64,000 bases of DNA from Adiantum capillus-veneris (lineage: Eukaryota; Streptophyta; Polypodiopsida; Polypodiales; Pteridaceae). The stretch lies in NCBI GenBank assembly GCA_014529385.2, contig CM043953.1, positions 90,390,842-90,454,841 of the forward strand. The letters are read 5' to 3'. The position numbers and the translations under genes were made by a program. Under the pieces are notes generated by a model, which saw only the letters and a program-made list of their open reading frames with translations, searched no databases and was not told the origin of the DNA. This document shows positions 46,463 to 57,882 of this stretch, one piece after another (the first letter of the stretch is position 1; the number at the start of each line of letters is the position of its first letter).

Positions 46463-47926
46463 TGTGTAGCGGAAAATAGAATGAACATAGTGAGCATTTC
46501 ATTAGAATAGCTTCCTAATGAGAATAACAAGAGTGCTTGGGTGGAGAGGGCAACAAAAAGTATAACACCTAGTAGATAGCATGAACAATACTTCAAAAGA
46601 TAGAGAAATTAAGCAATTGACAACAGTTGAGGACCGGAATTGCATGGAGCCGGTCCCCCCTCCAAAAGGCTTTGTAGTATGGTCTCTCCCATCAAGAGAG
46701 ACATTTTACAATACACCTCTCTATGTTCCTTCAATACTAGCTAGTGCAATGAAGATGGAAACTTCATGCACTAAGCAAAACACTTATCAAACACAACATC
46801 AATTCCCTCACGGTTTCAGACCGAAGACCTCACACACACCTTCGAAGATGGTGAGAGCTAGCGGGGTATGAGAGTAGATTGAGAGGAAGAAGGAGTATTT
46901 GTACGAGAAAGATGTACATCTCCTCACATAATTACTCATATTAGCATAGCTTAGCTTAGTAAGTTACCATGGTAGAGCAGATGAGCATGCGTTGAAGCTT
47001 GGCTCTTGGTTGGATTTGCATCACAAAGCCAAGAGTTGTTGGTGTAGGCCTCCCTTCTCACAAGCTTGGAGTAGGTGGTAAGCTTTCTATTAAAGCTTGA
47101 GAAGGAGAGAGAGTCTTCTTTGCTTCACACATGAGATTGTGTGAGTGTGTGTGTGATAATGCCTTGCAAAAATCAGCCCCTCTCTCTCTCTCTTGGTCGA
47201 CCTCTCTTGCTATTTGCTCATACTCACACCTCATTGGACCTCCCCAGGCCTAGCTAATGGAAATTAAGTAGCATAAGTGATAGTCTTCTACCATGTGTCC
47301 CCCTTTCCCCTTTGTGAGAGATTTAGGTAATTACTTAATTCAACTAAACTCTCATTGGACCCCTTTGCCTCCTGGCCAATAGGAATCAGGCAAGCCATTG
47401 GGCTGCTAAATGCTCATTGGACCCCTTGGGAGACTGTCCAATAGTCTTCTAGAGAGCTTAATTCTTATTGATTCTTTTATTAAGTATTTTTAAATTAATT
47501 AAACTAGATTTACTCTAGCTTAATTCTCATTGGTCCACCTCCAAGGCCATGTGGGCATGTGGGCTAGGGAGCTGACATGTGTCCCTCATTTCCTTTGTGT
47601 AAAGGGAGCTTGTGTGTGAGTTTCTCTCTCATCTCCTACTTCTAGGGCTTGCCCCCTCCTATGTAGGGATGGTTGAAGACTTTTGGGACACACACAAAGC
47701 ATCCAATTTCCCTAGGCTTTTGACCTTTGGAAAGAACCTTTGAATTTTGGAACCTTAGCATTTTGGAAGTCTTAATGGGCTGAACCTTAGGGTCTTTTAA
47801 GCCCATTGGTGCACATTGATCTTTTGCAGATGGCCCCCCTTTTGGATTCCTATTTTACATCCTTTGGATCCCTACTGTGGCCGGTCTGCTAGCTTAACCA
47901 ATATTCTAGCTTTTTCTACCCTGACA
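46463..47926 (-). repeat. probable 3' LTR of the chromovirus (~1.46 kb)
   Basis: On the minus strand TGTCAGGGTAG starts at 47926, directly after the purine-rich TAATATGGGGAAG (47927-47939). It is proposed to end CCGCTACACA at 46463, next to relic E. It contains several CTCATTGGACC phrases (plus strand near 47230, 47350, 47413) and a short GT run. No 5' LTR is available for comparison, so the length is provisional. Confidence 0.55.
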
Positions 47927-48318
47927 CTTCCCCATATTAAATGATCAGTTTAACATGAGAAAATCATTTAGGAGAAATAGATATTGATTATTATGACATT
48001 ACCTCTCTCTTCTAATCATAGTCATCCTCCACTATGGGGTAGAGAAGATAAAGCATGTTCATTAGTCGTTTTTCCTAGCGGGTAGAGGATCCCTATGTTA
48101 CCCTACGACATTGTTCCAGAATGGATGACTAGTCTATTTAGCGCTTGAGAGCCTAAGCTACCGCAAGCATGTCTGCACATTATTCCTATCAATCTTCCAT
48201 AGTAGAGTGACAAGCTCTACTTGGTGTTTGGGAGACGTCGTCTCCTGAAACTTGATCTAAGCAAAAGAGAGTCTTATAAGACAAAAACTTTGTTCATTTT
48301 TAACATATGTACATTTGC

Positions 48319-48534
48319 TTACTCTAGGGAAGCATTGTAAGCATTGACAAGGTTTAGGTTATCCTTTAATTGTATGCCTTGCATCCATCTATCATCTTCA
48401 AAAGGATAATTCTTAAACTTAATAAGATATCGTCGGATAGTCTTACTGCCTCATAGTACCCCGGGCTGCAGCACCTCTTCTTGGTCCTCAATCTCCGACG
48501 GGTCTTCAATAGTTGGTTCTTCAGGTGGCTCTCC
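48319..48534 (-). pseudogene. chromodomain at integrase C-terminus
   Basis: Minus strand: EPTIEDPSEIEDQEEVLQPG, an in-frame TGA, then IRRYLIKFKNYPFEDDRWM and LVNAYNASLE, ending at TAA 48321-48319. Tyr-Leu-Ile-Lys-Phe and the following Asp/Trp match the chromodomain core of chromoviruses, which targets integration to modified histones. Confidence 0.8.
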
Positions 48535-48713
48535 TTTGTAAGGCTTTAGTAGGTTCACATGGAAAGCATTGTATATGAGCCAATGGTTGGGCAACTTGAG
48601 TTGACAGGCCATCTCATTGATTTCCCTAAGAATTTGGAAGGGACCATAGTACCTTTTTTCTAACTTAGCATAGTACTTTTGGTGTCCAATAGGATTCTTG
48701 CCCGTCGTGTGCC

Positions 48714-49968
48714 TTAATCGAGACTTGGGAAATTTGAGTAAGACCCAATCATTTTCTTCAAAGGCTTGGGCTCTTCTGTGCTTGTCAGCAGCAGCCTTTT
48801 GCCTTTGCTATGAGATAGAGATAGCATCCTTAATCTTTTGGAAAGATTCTTGTAGGTCTCGGCTATACTCATCTGCAGCGAAGATCTTCCCATGTACCTT
48901 AAGTAGCAAGGGACTTTTTGATCTTCCCTCAATTACCTCAAAAGGTGCTTTTCCCATGGGAGTATGTACAGTTTTATTGTAGGCATACTCCACTAAGGGT
49001 AAGTACTTCTCCCATTGGGATCTTTGATCTACTTCCGTTACATAGGCTTTTAGTAGATCGAGAATTGTTAGGTTAGCTATTTCACTTTGGCCATCCGTTT
49101 GTGGGTGATAGGCCGAAGAGAAGTTTAGCCTTGTTCCTAAATTCTCAAAGAGACCCTTCCAGCAATTACTGGGCACTCTAGGATCTCTATTCGACACTAT
49201 GGACATTGGCAAGCCATGCTACTTGAAGATTTGTGAAATGAAGAGGGTTGCCATTTGATGGGGTTTGATAGTCTTTTTGACAGGTATAAAATGAGCTTGT
49301 TTACTAAACCTGTCTACTATCGTCCATATTCTTGTATTCCCATGGATATACTTAGGCAATCCAAAGATAAAATCCATGGATATGCTCTTCCATGGTGAAT
49401 TAGGGATTGGCAAAGGTTGAAGCAATCCAAGTTGCTTCCCTCTATCAAACTTCATCTTATTGCATACCACACATTTAGAAACATACTCTTGTATGTTTGC
49501 TTTCATGGTAGGCCAATAGAAATATATTTCAATCCCCTTTAGGGTAGACTGAATCCCTCTATGCCCTATATAAGGAGGAGCATGCGATTCATACATTACT
49601 TTCTCACGTAGTGAGGTAGCAATGCATAGTCTATTGCCATAGAGAAGATAACCATCTTGAAAAGTAAATGGTTCCTCCTGCTTCCCTAGTGCAAGGGCTG
49701 AAATCACATCTCTAAAATCGGGATCAATAGCATACTCATCTACCATAGAAGATAGATCATTGTGAGTTGCTATGGAAACCACAATCACTCTTGGCCGTCT
49801 TGAGAGTGCATCGGCTACTTGATTATTCTTGCCAGCAATGTGAGCAATATGAAAACGAAATTTCCAAAGAAAGTTTGCCCACCTCATTTGTTTGTCGGAG
49901 AGCTCGGTTTGTGTCATGAAGGACTTAAGACTTTGGTGATCCGTTTGTAGAATGAAAGGAGTCCCCAA
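48714..49968 (-). pseudogene. chromovirus RNase H end and integrase
   Basis: 49968-49219 begins with the RNase H end (PFILQTDHQSLKSFM, AGKNNQVADALSRRP). The integrase HHCC zinc finger follows (HAPPYIGH...CVVCNKM), then MDFIFGLPKYIHGNTRIW and IVDRFSKQAHFIPVKK (first Asp). After a stop at 49216-49218 the frame 49212-48808 continues with IVSNRDPR (second Asp), YHPQTDGQSEIANLTI (Glu) and TPMGKAPFEVIEG. All three catalytic acids are present. Integrase inserts the cDNA; here it is split by one stop and a late frame change. Confidence 0.9.
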
Positions 49969-50041
49969 TAAATAGTGCTTCCATGAGTCTAAGGCATGTA
50001 GAACTGCGAGGAGTTCCTTTTCATATATGCCTAGAGCTTGC

Positions 50042-51212
50042 TCAACAGGGTCGAGCCTTCAACTTTGATAGGCTATGGGCGTGCCCTTCTTGAAGCAAAA
50101 CAACTCCAAGGAAATCACCACAAGCATCACATTGGACCTCAAATGGCTTTGAGAGATCTGGTACTATAAGCACAGGTTGAGAGATAAGCTTTTCTTTAAG
50201 ATTTTCGAAAGTATTGTTCTCCTTGGTAGACCATGTGTACCTAACCTTTTTCTTTGTTAGGTCATGTAATGGTCCTGCTATTAGTGAGAACTTTTCTATC
50301 AAGCATCTATAGTATGCGCACATACCTATCTCATGAAGATTCATTGGTTTAGGCCATCCTTTTATTACCTCTAACTTTGATGGATCCATTTGGATTCCAT
50401 CTTGAGCGATAATGTGACCTAAATATTGAATCTCTTGTAAGAAAAGTTCACTTTTCTTTCGATTAAAATAAAGTTTATTCTCTCTTAGAACTTGAATCAT
50501 TACCTGGAGGTGTTGCTTGTGTTCGCCTAATGAATTAGAGTAGAATATGATATCATCAAAGAACACTCCAGTAAAGGTTCAGTGAGGCCTGAATAGCTTC
50601 TCCATCAAGCGGTTGAATGTGGCTGGTGCATTGGTCAAGCCAAAAGGCATGACAATGTATTCGTAAAGACCAAACGTAGTGTGAAATGCGATCTTTACAA
50701 TTTCTTGATCAACTATCCTTATTTGCTGATAGCCACTTTTTAGGTCAACCCTACTGAAGTAGGTGGATCCTTGTAGCTTATCAAATAGGTCTTCTACCCG
50801 TGGAACAGGAAACCTATTCTTGATAGTGATCCTATTTAGTGCTCTATAGTCGACACATATACGATATGTGCCATCTTTCTTTTGCACTAGTAGCACAGGA
50901 GAACAAAATGGAGATGAGCTAGGCCTAACCATGCCCTTCTCAACTAACTCATGCACTTGCCGCATAATCTCCTCTTGTTGAGTTTGAGAAACTCTAAGGA
51001 GGTTTGTTAGGCGGTGAACTTCTTGGAAGAAGTTCAATTGCATGGTCATCATTGCCTTGTTTAGGAGGTAGCTCACAAGGGATGTCGTCAATAAAGACAT
51101 CTTGAAACCCCTTGAGAAAATTGGATAACTCTAATTCCTTTTGATTGTGTAGATTTTCATTTGCTAAAACATTAGGTTCATTTTGAGAATCTTTAACAAA
51201 AATCATGTACAT
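50042..51212 (-). pseudogene. chromovirus reverse transcriptase
   Basis: 51100-50579: [71 protein letters not shown]. After a stop at 50579-50581, 50566-50042 continues: VFFDDIIFYSNS (catalytic FFDD box), IQYLGHIIAQDGIQMDPSKL, CDACGDFLGVVLLQ (start of RNase H). RNase H is lost in frame between 50040 and 49968 (KELLAVLHAL-type sequence readable). Full-length RT domain, one stop. Confidence 0.92.
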
Positions 51213-51620
51213 CGAAAATAGAGCTCTTTATTGACTTGTTTAAAGGTTGTTTATGTACAATGGGTATAGTGTTACCCATTTCCTTAGCATCTATATACAT
51301 ATCTTTTTCCCTGAACTTAAAGGAGATTCTCCTTTCAGGGAATTTAACATTGGCAGCCATGCGATCAAACCATGGTGCCCCTAGGATTACATCCTCATGT
51401 TTGAGAGGAGAGATAAAGAAGTCCTCTTTGTCCACATAACTTTGGACATGGAGCCTCAATTCCCCGATTAAGGGAGTGACTGAAGCTTCTTGCCCCTTGA
51501 AAGCACCGTCTACGGGTAGGACATCTCCCATCTCGTAGGCTTGTATGCCTAGCTTGGTGGCCAACTCTATAGATATAAAATTGTGAGTAGATCCAGGGTC
51601 AAAGAGAATAAAAGAATCAT
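51193..51620 (-). pseudogene. chromovirus protease (retropepsin)
   Basis: The active-site segment reads FDPGSTHNFISIELATKLGI near 51595-51537, followed in the frame 51564-51193 by EASVTPLIGELRL, HEDVILGAPWFDRM and RRISFKF. D-P-G-S replaces the more usual D-S/T-G, a variant I believe is tolerated in this group. Its start joins gag through sequence around 51630. Confidence 0.82.
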
Positions 51621-51678
51621 GTTCTCTTACCTTTTCCCAAGCATGGCATAGAGGAGATCCTTTGTGGTGAATTTCCTC

Positions 51679-52759
51679 CTATTGGATTTCGACGAAGGTA
51701 GCTCTAGAAGGTTCTTGGCGGGTGTTCTTTTGGGGACAAGCACTGTACGCATGGCCTTGCTCGTTGCACTTTAAACAACGGTTATCCTTGCGATAACGCT
51801 CAAGCTCTTCAGGAGAGAGTTTATTTTTGCCTTTATAAACTCCCTTCTCTTTAGCTTTGTTGGAGTTGCCCTTAGGAGACTTTTGGACATTGTCCTTCCC
51901 CTTAGGCTCATTGGAACCCTTGTTTTCCGTGGGCTTAGAATTTCTTTTAGCCCCCGTTTGGAAATTGATTCGAGAGGCCACCATAGTATGGCCGTCGATA
52001 TGGTGCGTGGCCTTTGGGAGTTGACACACTCCACCATTTCTTCAGTTAAGCCTGCACAAAACTGTTGCTTTTTCTCTCCAAAATCCAACTTCTTGAAGAC
52101 AGTGGCTTTCAGTTGTAAATCCCAAAACTTGTCTACATATTTTTGAATGGATTCGTAGGGAGAGAGCTTCAAGCTTCGCCATTCGGTGAGTACTTTGTCT
52201 TTGGCATCGGTGGCCAAAAACTGCTTCATAATGGAAGCTCTTAAAGCTTTCCATGTTCGTGGAGATTTTTGTCATCCCTCTTTGAAGTATGGTGTGGAGA
52301 ATTATGCGATGGTCTTCTCCGTTTTGGAGGTGATGGAGAGCGTTTAGCCCACCGTCTTCGTGGAGCCATCTCCGCCGAGGTGGCAGGAGACTCACTTCTT
52401 TCTTGTTCCTTCGGTGGAGGCTCTTGAATTCTCCTTTGAGAAGGAGATGCGTCATCAAGGAGAAAATTTTTGAGCCCTTCATATGGATCCTCTTCTTCTT
52501 CCCGAATCGGAGAGAGGCCTCTTTTGGAAGTCTCGCAAGGAGGCTTCCTAGGTGCTCTCTCGTCATGGTGGGGAGCTTGGAGAATCCCATGAGCATGAAG
52601 CTGCTGTTGCACTTCACTTTGGAGGGATGGATTGCCCATGGCTTGTTGACACCTAGAAACAAGATAGTTAACAAGCATTGGGGCATCATTGGTAGCTTTC
52701 TCATTAGCAAAATCAAAGTTATCGAAATTAATTTCACTCTCTTTACTATTGTCAGCCAT
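51679..52759 (-). pseudogene. chromovirus gag
   Basis: 52759-52241 gives the N-part (MADNSKESEINFDNFDFANE; Pro/Arg/Ser-rich, RRRWAKRSPSPPKRRRP). 52229-52040 gives the capsid-type core (LSPYESIQKYVDKFWDLQL, EEMVECVNSQRP). 52029-51679 gives a Lys-rich stretch and the zinc knuckle CLKCNEQGHAYSAC. The frame changes at about 52240 and 52035. Gag packages the RNA; the ATG at 52759 is chosen because it starts the long N-part, with no coding sequence upstream. Confidence 0.85.
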
Positions 52760-52872
52760 TCTAACAACTTTTAGGTGTAAACTTTTTAGGTGTACTTTGG
52801 CACTTCAAACCCTAGTTGCTACTCCTCTTTACCCCTTTAGAAAAAGCAGTCAAGCTACTGTACCCGTGGCTC

Positions 52873-53455
52873 TGTTAACCCTCACGGCTCACGGACACCC
52901 TATCACCTACGACGAACGTTGTATTATTTACTTGTAGAGTCAGGTACCGGGCTTGTCGATCCAATAGGAAAAGGGTAAGAGTGATCGCCGATGAGAGGCA
53001 CACTCTAACTGGAACATTCAAGGGATTAGTTGGCTAAGCATGGGCGCCCAAGTGTCACTGGGGTGAGCTTATATAAAAGTCAACTAAACCTAAAATTCAC
53101 CCATTCTCTCATTTGTGCAATAGAAGAGTGCTCTTGCTCCATCTCCATCTTCTTCTTCTTCATCTCCTTGTGTGTGTGTGTATGCGTGAGAGAGAGAGAG
53201 AGAGAGAGAGAGAGTGCGATTGAGCATTGCGACGATGGCACGACGGCGGCGAAGCGGTTGAGCGTGGCGAAGCGGCGGCTCCTTCTTCTTCGCGGCGAGG
53301 AATCCTCCAAGAAGCAAGCGTAGAGCGGTGAGTGACACAACATCGCCTTCTTTGAGCTTACTAGTTTAGGCTTGTTATGTGCTTGGAGCCATTTGTGGCT
53401 CGCACACGGTGTATCGGCAAGTTCCTTGCATTGACACGTGGGACATACGCACACA
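52873..53455 (+). repeat. family T LTR, copy 3 (583 bp)
   Basis: TGTTAACCCTCACGG at 52873 to ACGCACACA ending 53455. TATA box CTTATATAAAAG at about 53070-53081 and a (GA)n run at 53189-53214. It would drive the element's transcript to the right. Confidence 0.93.
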
Positions 53456-53459
53456 TTTT

Positions 53460-53477
53460 TGGCGCCGTTGCCAGGGA
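53460..53477 (+). promoter_or_regulatory. primer-binding site
   Basis: TGGCGCCGTTGCCAGGGA, four bases after the LTR; one base (A for G) differs from the usual TGGCGCCGTTGCCGGGGA. Confidence 0.92.
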
Positions 53478-54195
53478 ATGCCATACATTAAGCTCGAGTA
53501 GCACTCTGTGCTTCTCCGTGGTGCAATTTCTATTGTAGGAAAGGTAAGGAAAGAGGGTGTGTGTGTTGAGAAGAGGGATTTGGTGTTATACTGTGTGTTT
53601 TCTTTGTTAATGGAGTTTTCAAAGGTACTGTGTTTATTCTCTGTGTATTAAGGTAGTTAGTTTTCTATGCACAGTAAGTAAGAAGTAGATCTAAGAGAGC
53701 TAATAGAGTGTGTTAGTGTGTAAAAGTAGGTGTATTAGTTAGAAGTAGGTAGATAGAGTGTGTGTGTGCTCTCGCGTAGGCCGCGGCGACCTTATCCTTT
53801 TTAAAAAAAATTTAAAAAAAATAAAAAAATTAAAAAAAAAATTTAATGGTAGGACCGGGATCGGGAATATCTCCTAGACCCAACCCTAGACCCAAGCCCA
53901 AGCTCACGCTGAGGCCTAGGCCTCAGTCGCCTTTTAAAAAAACAAATTTTAGCTTCACACGTAGCTAAAAATCGATTTTTTGAGGACCAACAAAACATCA
54001 GATGCCCAAAAATTATGCTGTAAAGCACACAGCGACCCTCTAAGTGATACGCTCATTTCAAGATATCACACACTTTAATCAAAAAAATAAAACATTAAAA
54101 AAACATTAAAAACACGAGTGAAAACGGATGCTTAAAAAAGGTAAGCGGTTAACCTTCGAGGTTATTCGCCGACGTTTGTAGGGTGCCAAAGGCAC
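53478..54195 (+). other. untranslated leader of family T
   Basis: No coding sequence. Contains an A/T-rich run (53800-53845) and sequence homologous to 13077-13836 in inverted orientation. Confidence 0.85.
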
Positions 54196-55788
54196 ATGCA
54201 TCTGCGCTCTGGTCGTGTGCTAGAGACGGAGCAACTAGAGAGAATTTTGACTTACGCGAGTTCTCAATATCCACCTACTTTAGGTTCTGAACCCTCGGCG
54301 GGGACCCAAGGTAGTACAAACCAAGACCCGAACATAGCGGCTAGTGACTCTTCCTCTGACTACGACGTCATGGAGGGTTTCCCAATGCCTAATTAGGATA
54401 GCTTGAGCCAAGACATGCATGCCATGGGTCCTCGGTCCGGGTCGAGTGTGCTTAGCCGCCTGAAGGAAACCTTTAGTAGAGCCACTCGCTCCGAACATGG
54501 AGCTTATGATGTAAATGAGGGAGGTGGGGAAGTAAATTCTCCATTCGTGACAAACGTAGGCCCTATACCGTTAGAGAATGTGCACATGAATACTTCATTC
54601 ACTGCACCTCCTGACTCTTCAGAGTTATTTCCCTCCGAGGTCATATTACACGATGGTAGAAGCTTTGCCGAAGTGCTTCCTCCCGCATCGAGGGAAAAGG
54701 AAGTCGAGAGCTTACGCAGAGCGGAGCAACGAACAGAGTTAAAATCAAAAGCTCCTATGTCAATATCCTTGCTAAGAGAGAAATCAAGTGCTCCTGATTT
54801 AGCAACCGCTAAGGGCCAACCCCTAGAAAGCAACATTGCATCTAGCTCAAAGGACACCCCTAGCACCTCAATCCTAGATGGAGTGTTCTTAAATGATAAC
54901 TGGGAGTACGAATTACAAATAGAGACTCTGACCAACCTATGCACAGGTCACACCTATCACGTGGGTTGGTTAGATGTCCTACAATCCACAATGGGTGCTA
55001 CTAGTGTGGAGGATCAACAACAAAGGGTTTGTGAGGTCATCCATAGGGTTATCGAGTTAGAGAGACAGAACAAGGGGATCAACATGCCTTCAACGGGTCT
55101 CATGAGATTCTTGGATACGGGAAAGGCTAAACAACCGACCTTATCGCAAATGGAGACTCCCTCGGTAAGTCCGATGGATCCTCCATATGTTGTTTTTCCA
55201 GGGGTCTCAGTGCAATCTGAGCCCACAAGTGATAGCTTCACCTTTCCAAGTCTAGCTCATCTTTCCCTTGATGACACCACAGCTACCATGCCTACCCCAA
55301 TGATGGGCATGCCAAGAAACATGCCATGGACCTCATTTGTTAGTAAAGCACCGCTACATGGTAGCTCAATGCCTGCAATAGTACCTACAAGTGTGTATCA
55401 ATCATATACACCCATGGTTTCTCGTACTCATGTAGTCCCTACCCCTCCCATTGTTTCAACTACCTATGCTCCACAACCACAATACACAAGTTCTTATTTC
55501 CATGGGACTATACCGGCTAGCATTAGCATGTCACATCCGATGTCTGCTATGCCTAGGGCCACCCATATGAACTATGGACCACCACATGGCACAACATCGT
55601 ACCCAACGTGGAACCCAAGGGCTTCCTATGCGCCAAGCCCAATGCCAATACCTAATCCACATATAGTCTCTAGAGCACCTTCACTCACGGTGCCTGCTCA
55701 CTTAGGTGACTTGGCAACATTTGCTCAAGCTATTGCTGAGAATATGTGTAACACGCCTGATAGAGAGCCTAGAAGTAAGGCAGTATAA
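54196..55788 (+). pseudogene. family T gag N-terminal region
   Basis: Starts MHLRSGRVLETEQLE; a stop at 54394-54396 splits it from the frame 54403-55788. Landmarks: SVLSRLKETFSRATRSEHGA, SFAEVLPPASREKEVESL, DGVFLNDNWEYEL, GWLDVLQSTMGATS. The last ~180 residues are Pro/Ser/Met/Tyr-rich and low in complexity (MPRATHMNYGPPHGTTSYP), then AHLGDLATFAQAIAENM. No enzymatic domain. The ATG is chosen because it follows the leader and matches the usual gag start position. Confidence 0.85.
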
Positions 55789-56340
55789 ATAGCCAAGCTC
55801 ACACAAAAATTTAGTGGAGACGGGGATGTGAGAAAGCATATCGAAGTGTTTGAACAAATATGCGATTCTCTAGGAGAACACAATGACCTACATAAGAGCA
55901 ATGCTTTAAGCCTAACCTTAAGTGGGAAGGGAGGGGATTGGTATAGAACCCTAAGGGTGGAAGAAAAAATGTTTACCCTACTCTTAGGAGACTGTTCTTA
56001 AAAGAATACATACGAGAGGGAGTACTTTGGGGTGTAGCCTCTCACCTCCAGAAAGCCCAACGAGAGGAAGGAGAGTCGGTGAGAGACTTTATAAGTCACT
56101 TGAAGCATTTGAATTCCGTTGTTGTAATCCAAATGAGCGCTTCAACAATAACCAATTGATTGATAGATTCATTAGGGGATTACGACATGGGGATATCTAC
56201 AATGGCCTAGTCATTAGAGGTATGACCACTTGGGAAGCAGTCACCACCAATGCGATCCAATTGGAGGATAATTTAATGATTCAAGGAGAAAGAGTTTCTG
56301 TTGAGCCTAAATCTATTAGCTCGCAAGCATCAGGGCAATA
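55789..56340 (+). pseudogene. family T capsid core (retrotransposon gag domain)
   Basis: In two frames: KFSGDGDVRKHIEVFEQICD, LTLSGKGGDWYRTLRV, ASHLQKAQREEGESVRDFIS, then from 56100 ERFNNNQLIDRFIRGLRHGD and TTWEAVTTNAIQLED. The pattern (start with GDGD, central Trp, AQREEGESVRDF) is that of Retrotrans_gag. Stops at 55786-55788 and near 56000 break it. The whole block is absent from the minus copy. Confidence 0.82.
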
Positions 56341-56344
56341 GCCA

Positions 56345-56660
56345 ATGACCCTAAAGCCTATTGGTAAAGAGCCAAAGATATCTGAGATGACTTTAGCAGA
56401 TCTCACCAAGGCTATTCAAGAGAGTCTTAGAGACAATCGTGCTCCGCAAAACAATCATATGTATCCAAGAAGGGAGCAACAATGGTGCTCAGTATGCTAT
56501 GGACCTCATAGTACCAGTGAATGCCCTACTTTTAGAGTAAAGTTCAATGGGAACTGCAATGCATGTGGGAGGTATGGTCATTAAGCTAAGGATTGCATAG
56601 TCTTTAAGTGTGCAAAGGCCAATAGACCAACCTTAGCATGGACAGACACACCTTGAGTGC
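56345..56660 (+). pseudogene. first zinc-knuckle pair
   Basis: CSVCYGPHSTSEC (56485-56523, C-x2-C-x3-H-x4-C) and CNACGRYGH-AKDC (56555-56596, C-x2-C-x4-H-x4-C with a stop codon after His). Nucleocapsid-type RNA binding is expected. Absent from the minus copy. Confidence 0.85.
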
Positions 56661-56669
56661 CTGCATTGA

Positions 56670-57882
56670 TGCCGGCCCCACCTCTTGAACAAACATCACA
56701 ACATATGGTCCCTAGGGCCCAAATGTTGTTCAAACAACACCCTTACCACCTCCAGTGCTAGGACCGCAACCACCACATCCGAGAATCACTTCTGTGAATC
56801 AAGTGGGTTGTGAGTCATCTATTGCTTGTTTGGAAGGCTATGAGGAAGATATAGATCCTAATATTGCCTATGGGATGGATGTGCTTGAAGAAAGTCCACA
56901 ATACTACATGGAGGACTATTGGGGACAAGTCAAATATGTATATCAAGTAGCTGCTCTTGCCGCAAGAGGCCAAAATATCAATTACACTGCTAAGAGACCA
57001 ACTCTTCAATGCTATGAGTGTGGAGGTCCACATCGTGTAGCCGAGTGTCCTATTAGGCTACAAAAGAACACCACACTAATGCAAACCAATCAAGCGAGCA
57101 CGTCTACAATGCCGATACTCATGTGTAATCGATGTGGCATAGATCATTTGATTGCCCAATGTCCAAATAATCCAAATGCACCAAAGATCACGCCATTAAA
57201 CTTGATTGAAGTTACCGAGGAGCCATCACCAAGTACACCCGTGGTACCAATAAAGGTACTCACACGATCGATGCTCCAAAAACAAAATTATATTCTTGAG
57301 AAAAGAGACACGGCATCAATTGCCCAATCTCAGAAAAAGAAGAAAACACGAAGAAAGAGATCGCAAAAAGCAGCGAAGTCAGACCCCAGTTCAAAGACCA
57401 ACATAGGGACTGGTAACGACCCTGTATATATGAACGACGTTGAAGAAGATTTTGATTCAGGTGAAACCATGGAGACCAAAATGACCACTAACATAGAAAC
57501 CAACAAGGAAGATCTTCATGAGCCACAATGGCTAGGATCCAAAAAGAAGATAGGAACTTACCCAAACCCTACAGAGGAGATTGAGCGAGTCAAGCAATTA
57601 AGGATTTTGGTAAAAGATACCCAAAAGGATCTAGAACCAGCACCTAGGAAGATCCAGATTACAGACACCGTGTTCCCTACACAACAACAATCTCACCAAG
57701 TCCATAGAACCTTGGACATACCTAGTGTTATCCAAGAAGAAAGTGACTTAAAGTCATGGGAAAGTGGGCGTACTCACTTCTTGATGGAAAGAATGTTTAC
57801 AGAGGGACTACCTGATCCTATCGAAGAAATGGAGATCCCATCTTCCCCAGTCAAGGGACTCAATGGCAAAAGGTGCCGTTAA
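56670..57882 (+). pseudogene. second zinc-knuckle pair and charged gag spacer
   Basis: Frame 56755-57882. CYECGGPHRVAEC (57010-57048) and CNRCGIDHLIAQC (57123-57161) are both C-x2-C-x3-H-x4-C. After them come QKKKKTRRKRSQKAAKS and a long Glu/Thr/Gln-rich spacer ending near the protease frame. A one-base loss near 56724 relative to the minus copy shifts the upstream frame. Role of a second knuckle pair is unknown. Confidence 0.85.

Larger units (their letters stand above)
47927..52872 (-). mobile_element. Ty3/gypsy chromovirus, internal region (5' LTR missing)
   Basis: Minus-strand order gag, protease, RT, RNase H, integrase, chromodomain, polypurine tract, 3' LTR is that of a plant chromovirus. 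Gag starts at 52759. Only ~110 bases upstream are present before the family T LTR at 52873, so primer-binding site and 5' LTR are absent. Stops and frameshifts separate most domains, but all are present. Confidence 0.93.

Noticed and set aside
48319-48534. TGA within the chromodomain as a functional terminator of integrase
   Set aside because: The frame continues with a well conserved chromodomain core, so the stop is more likely decay.
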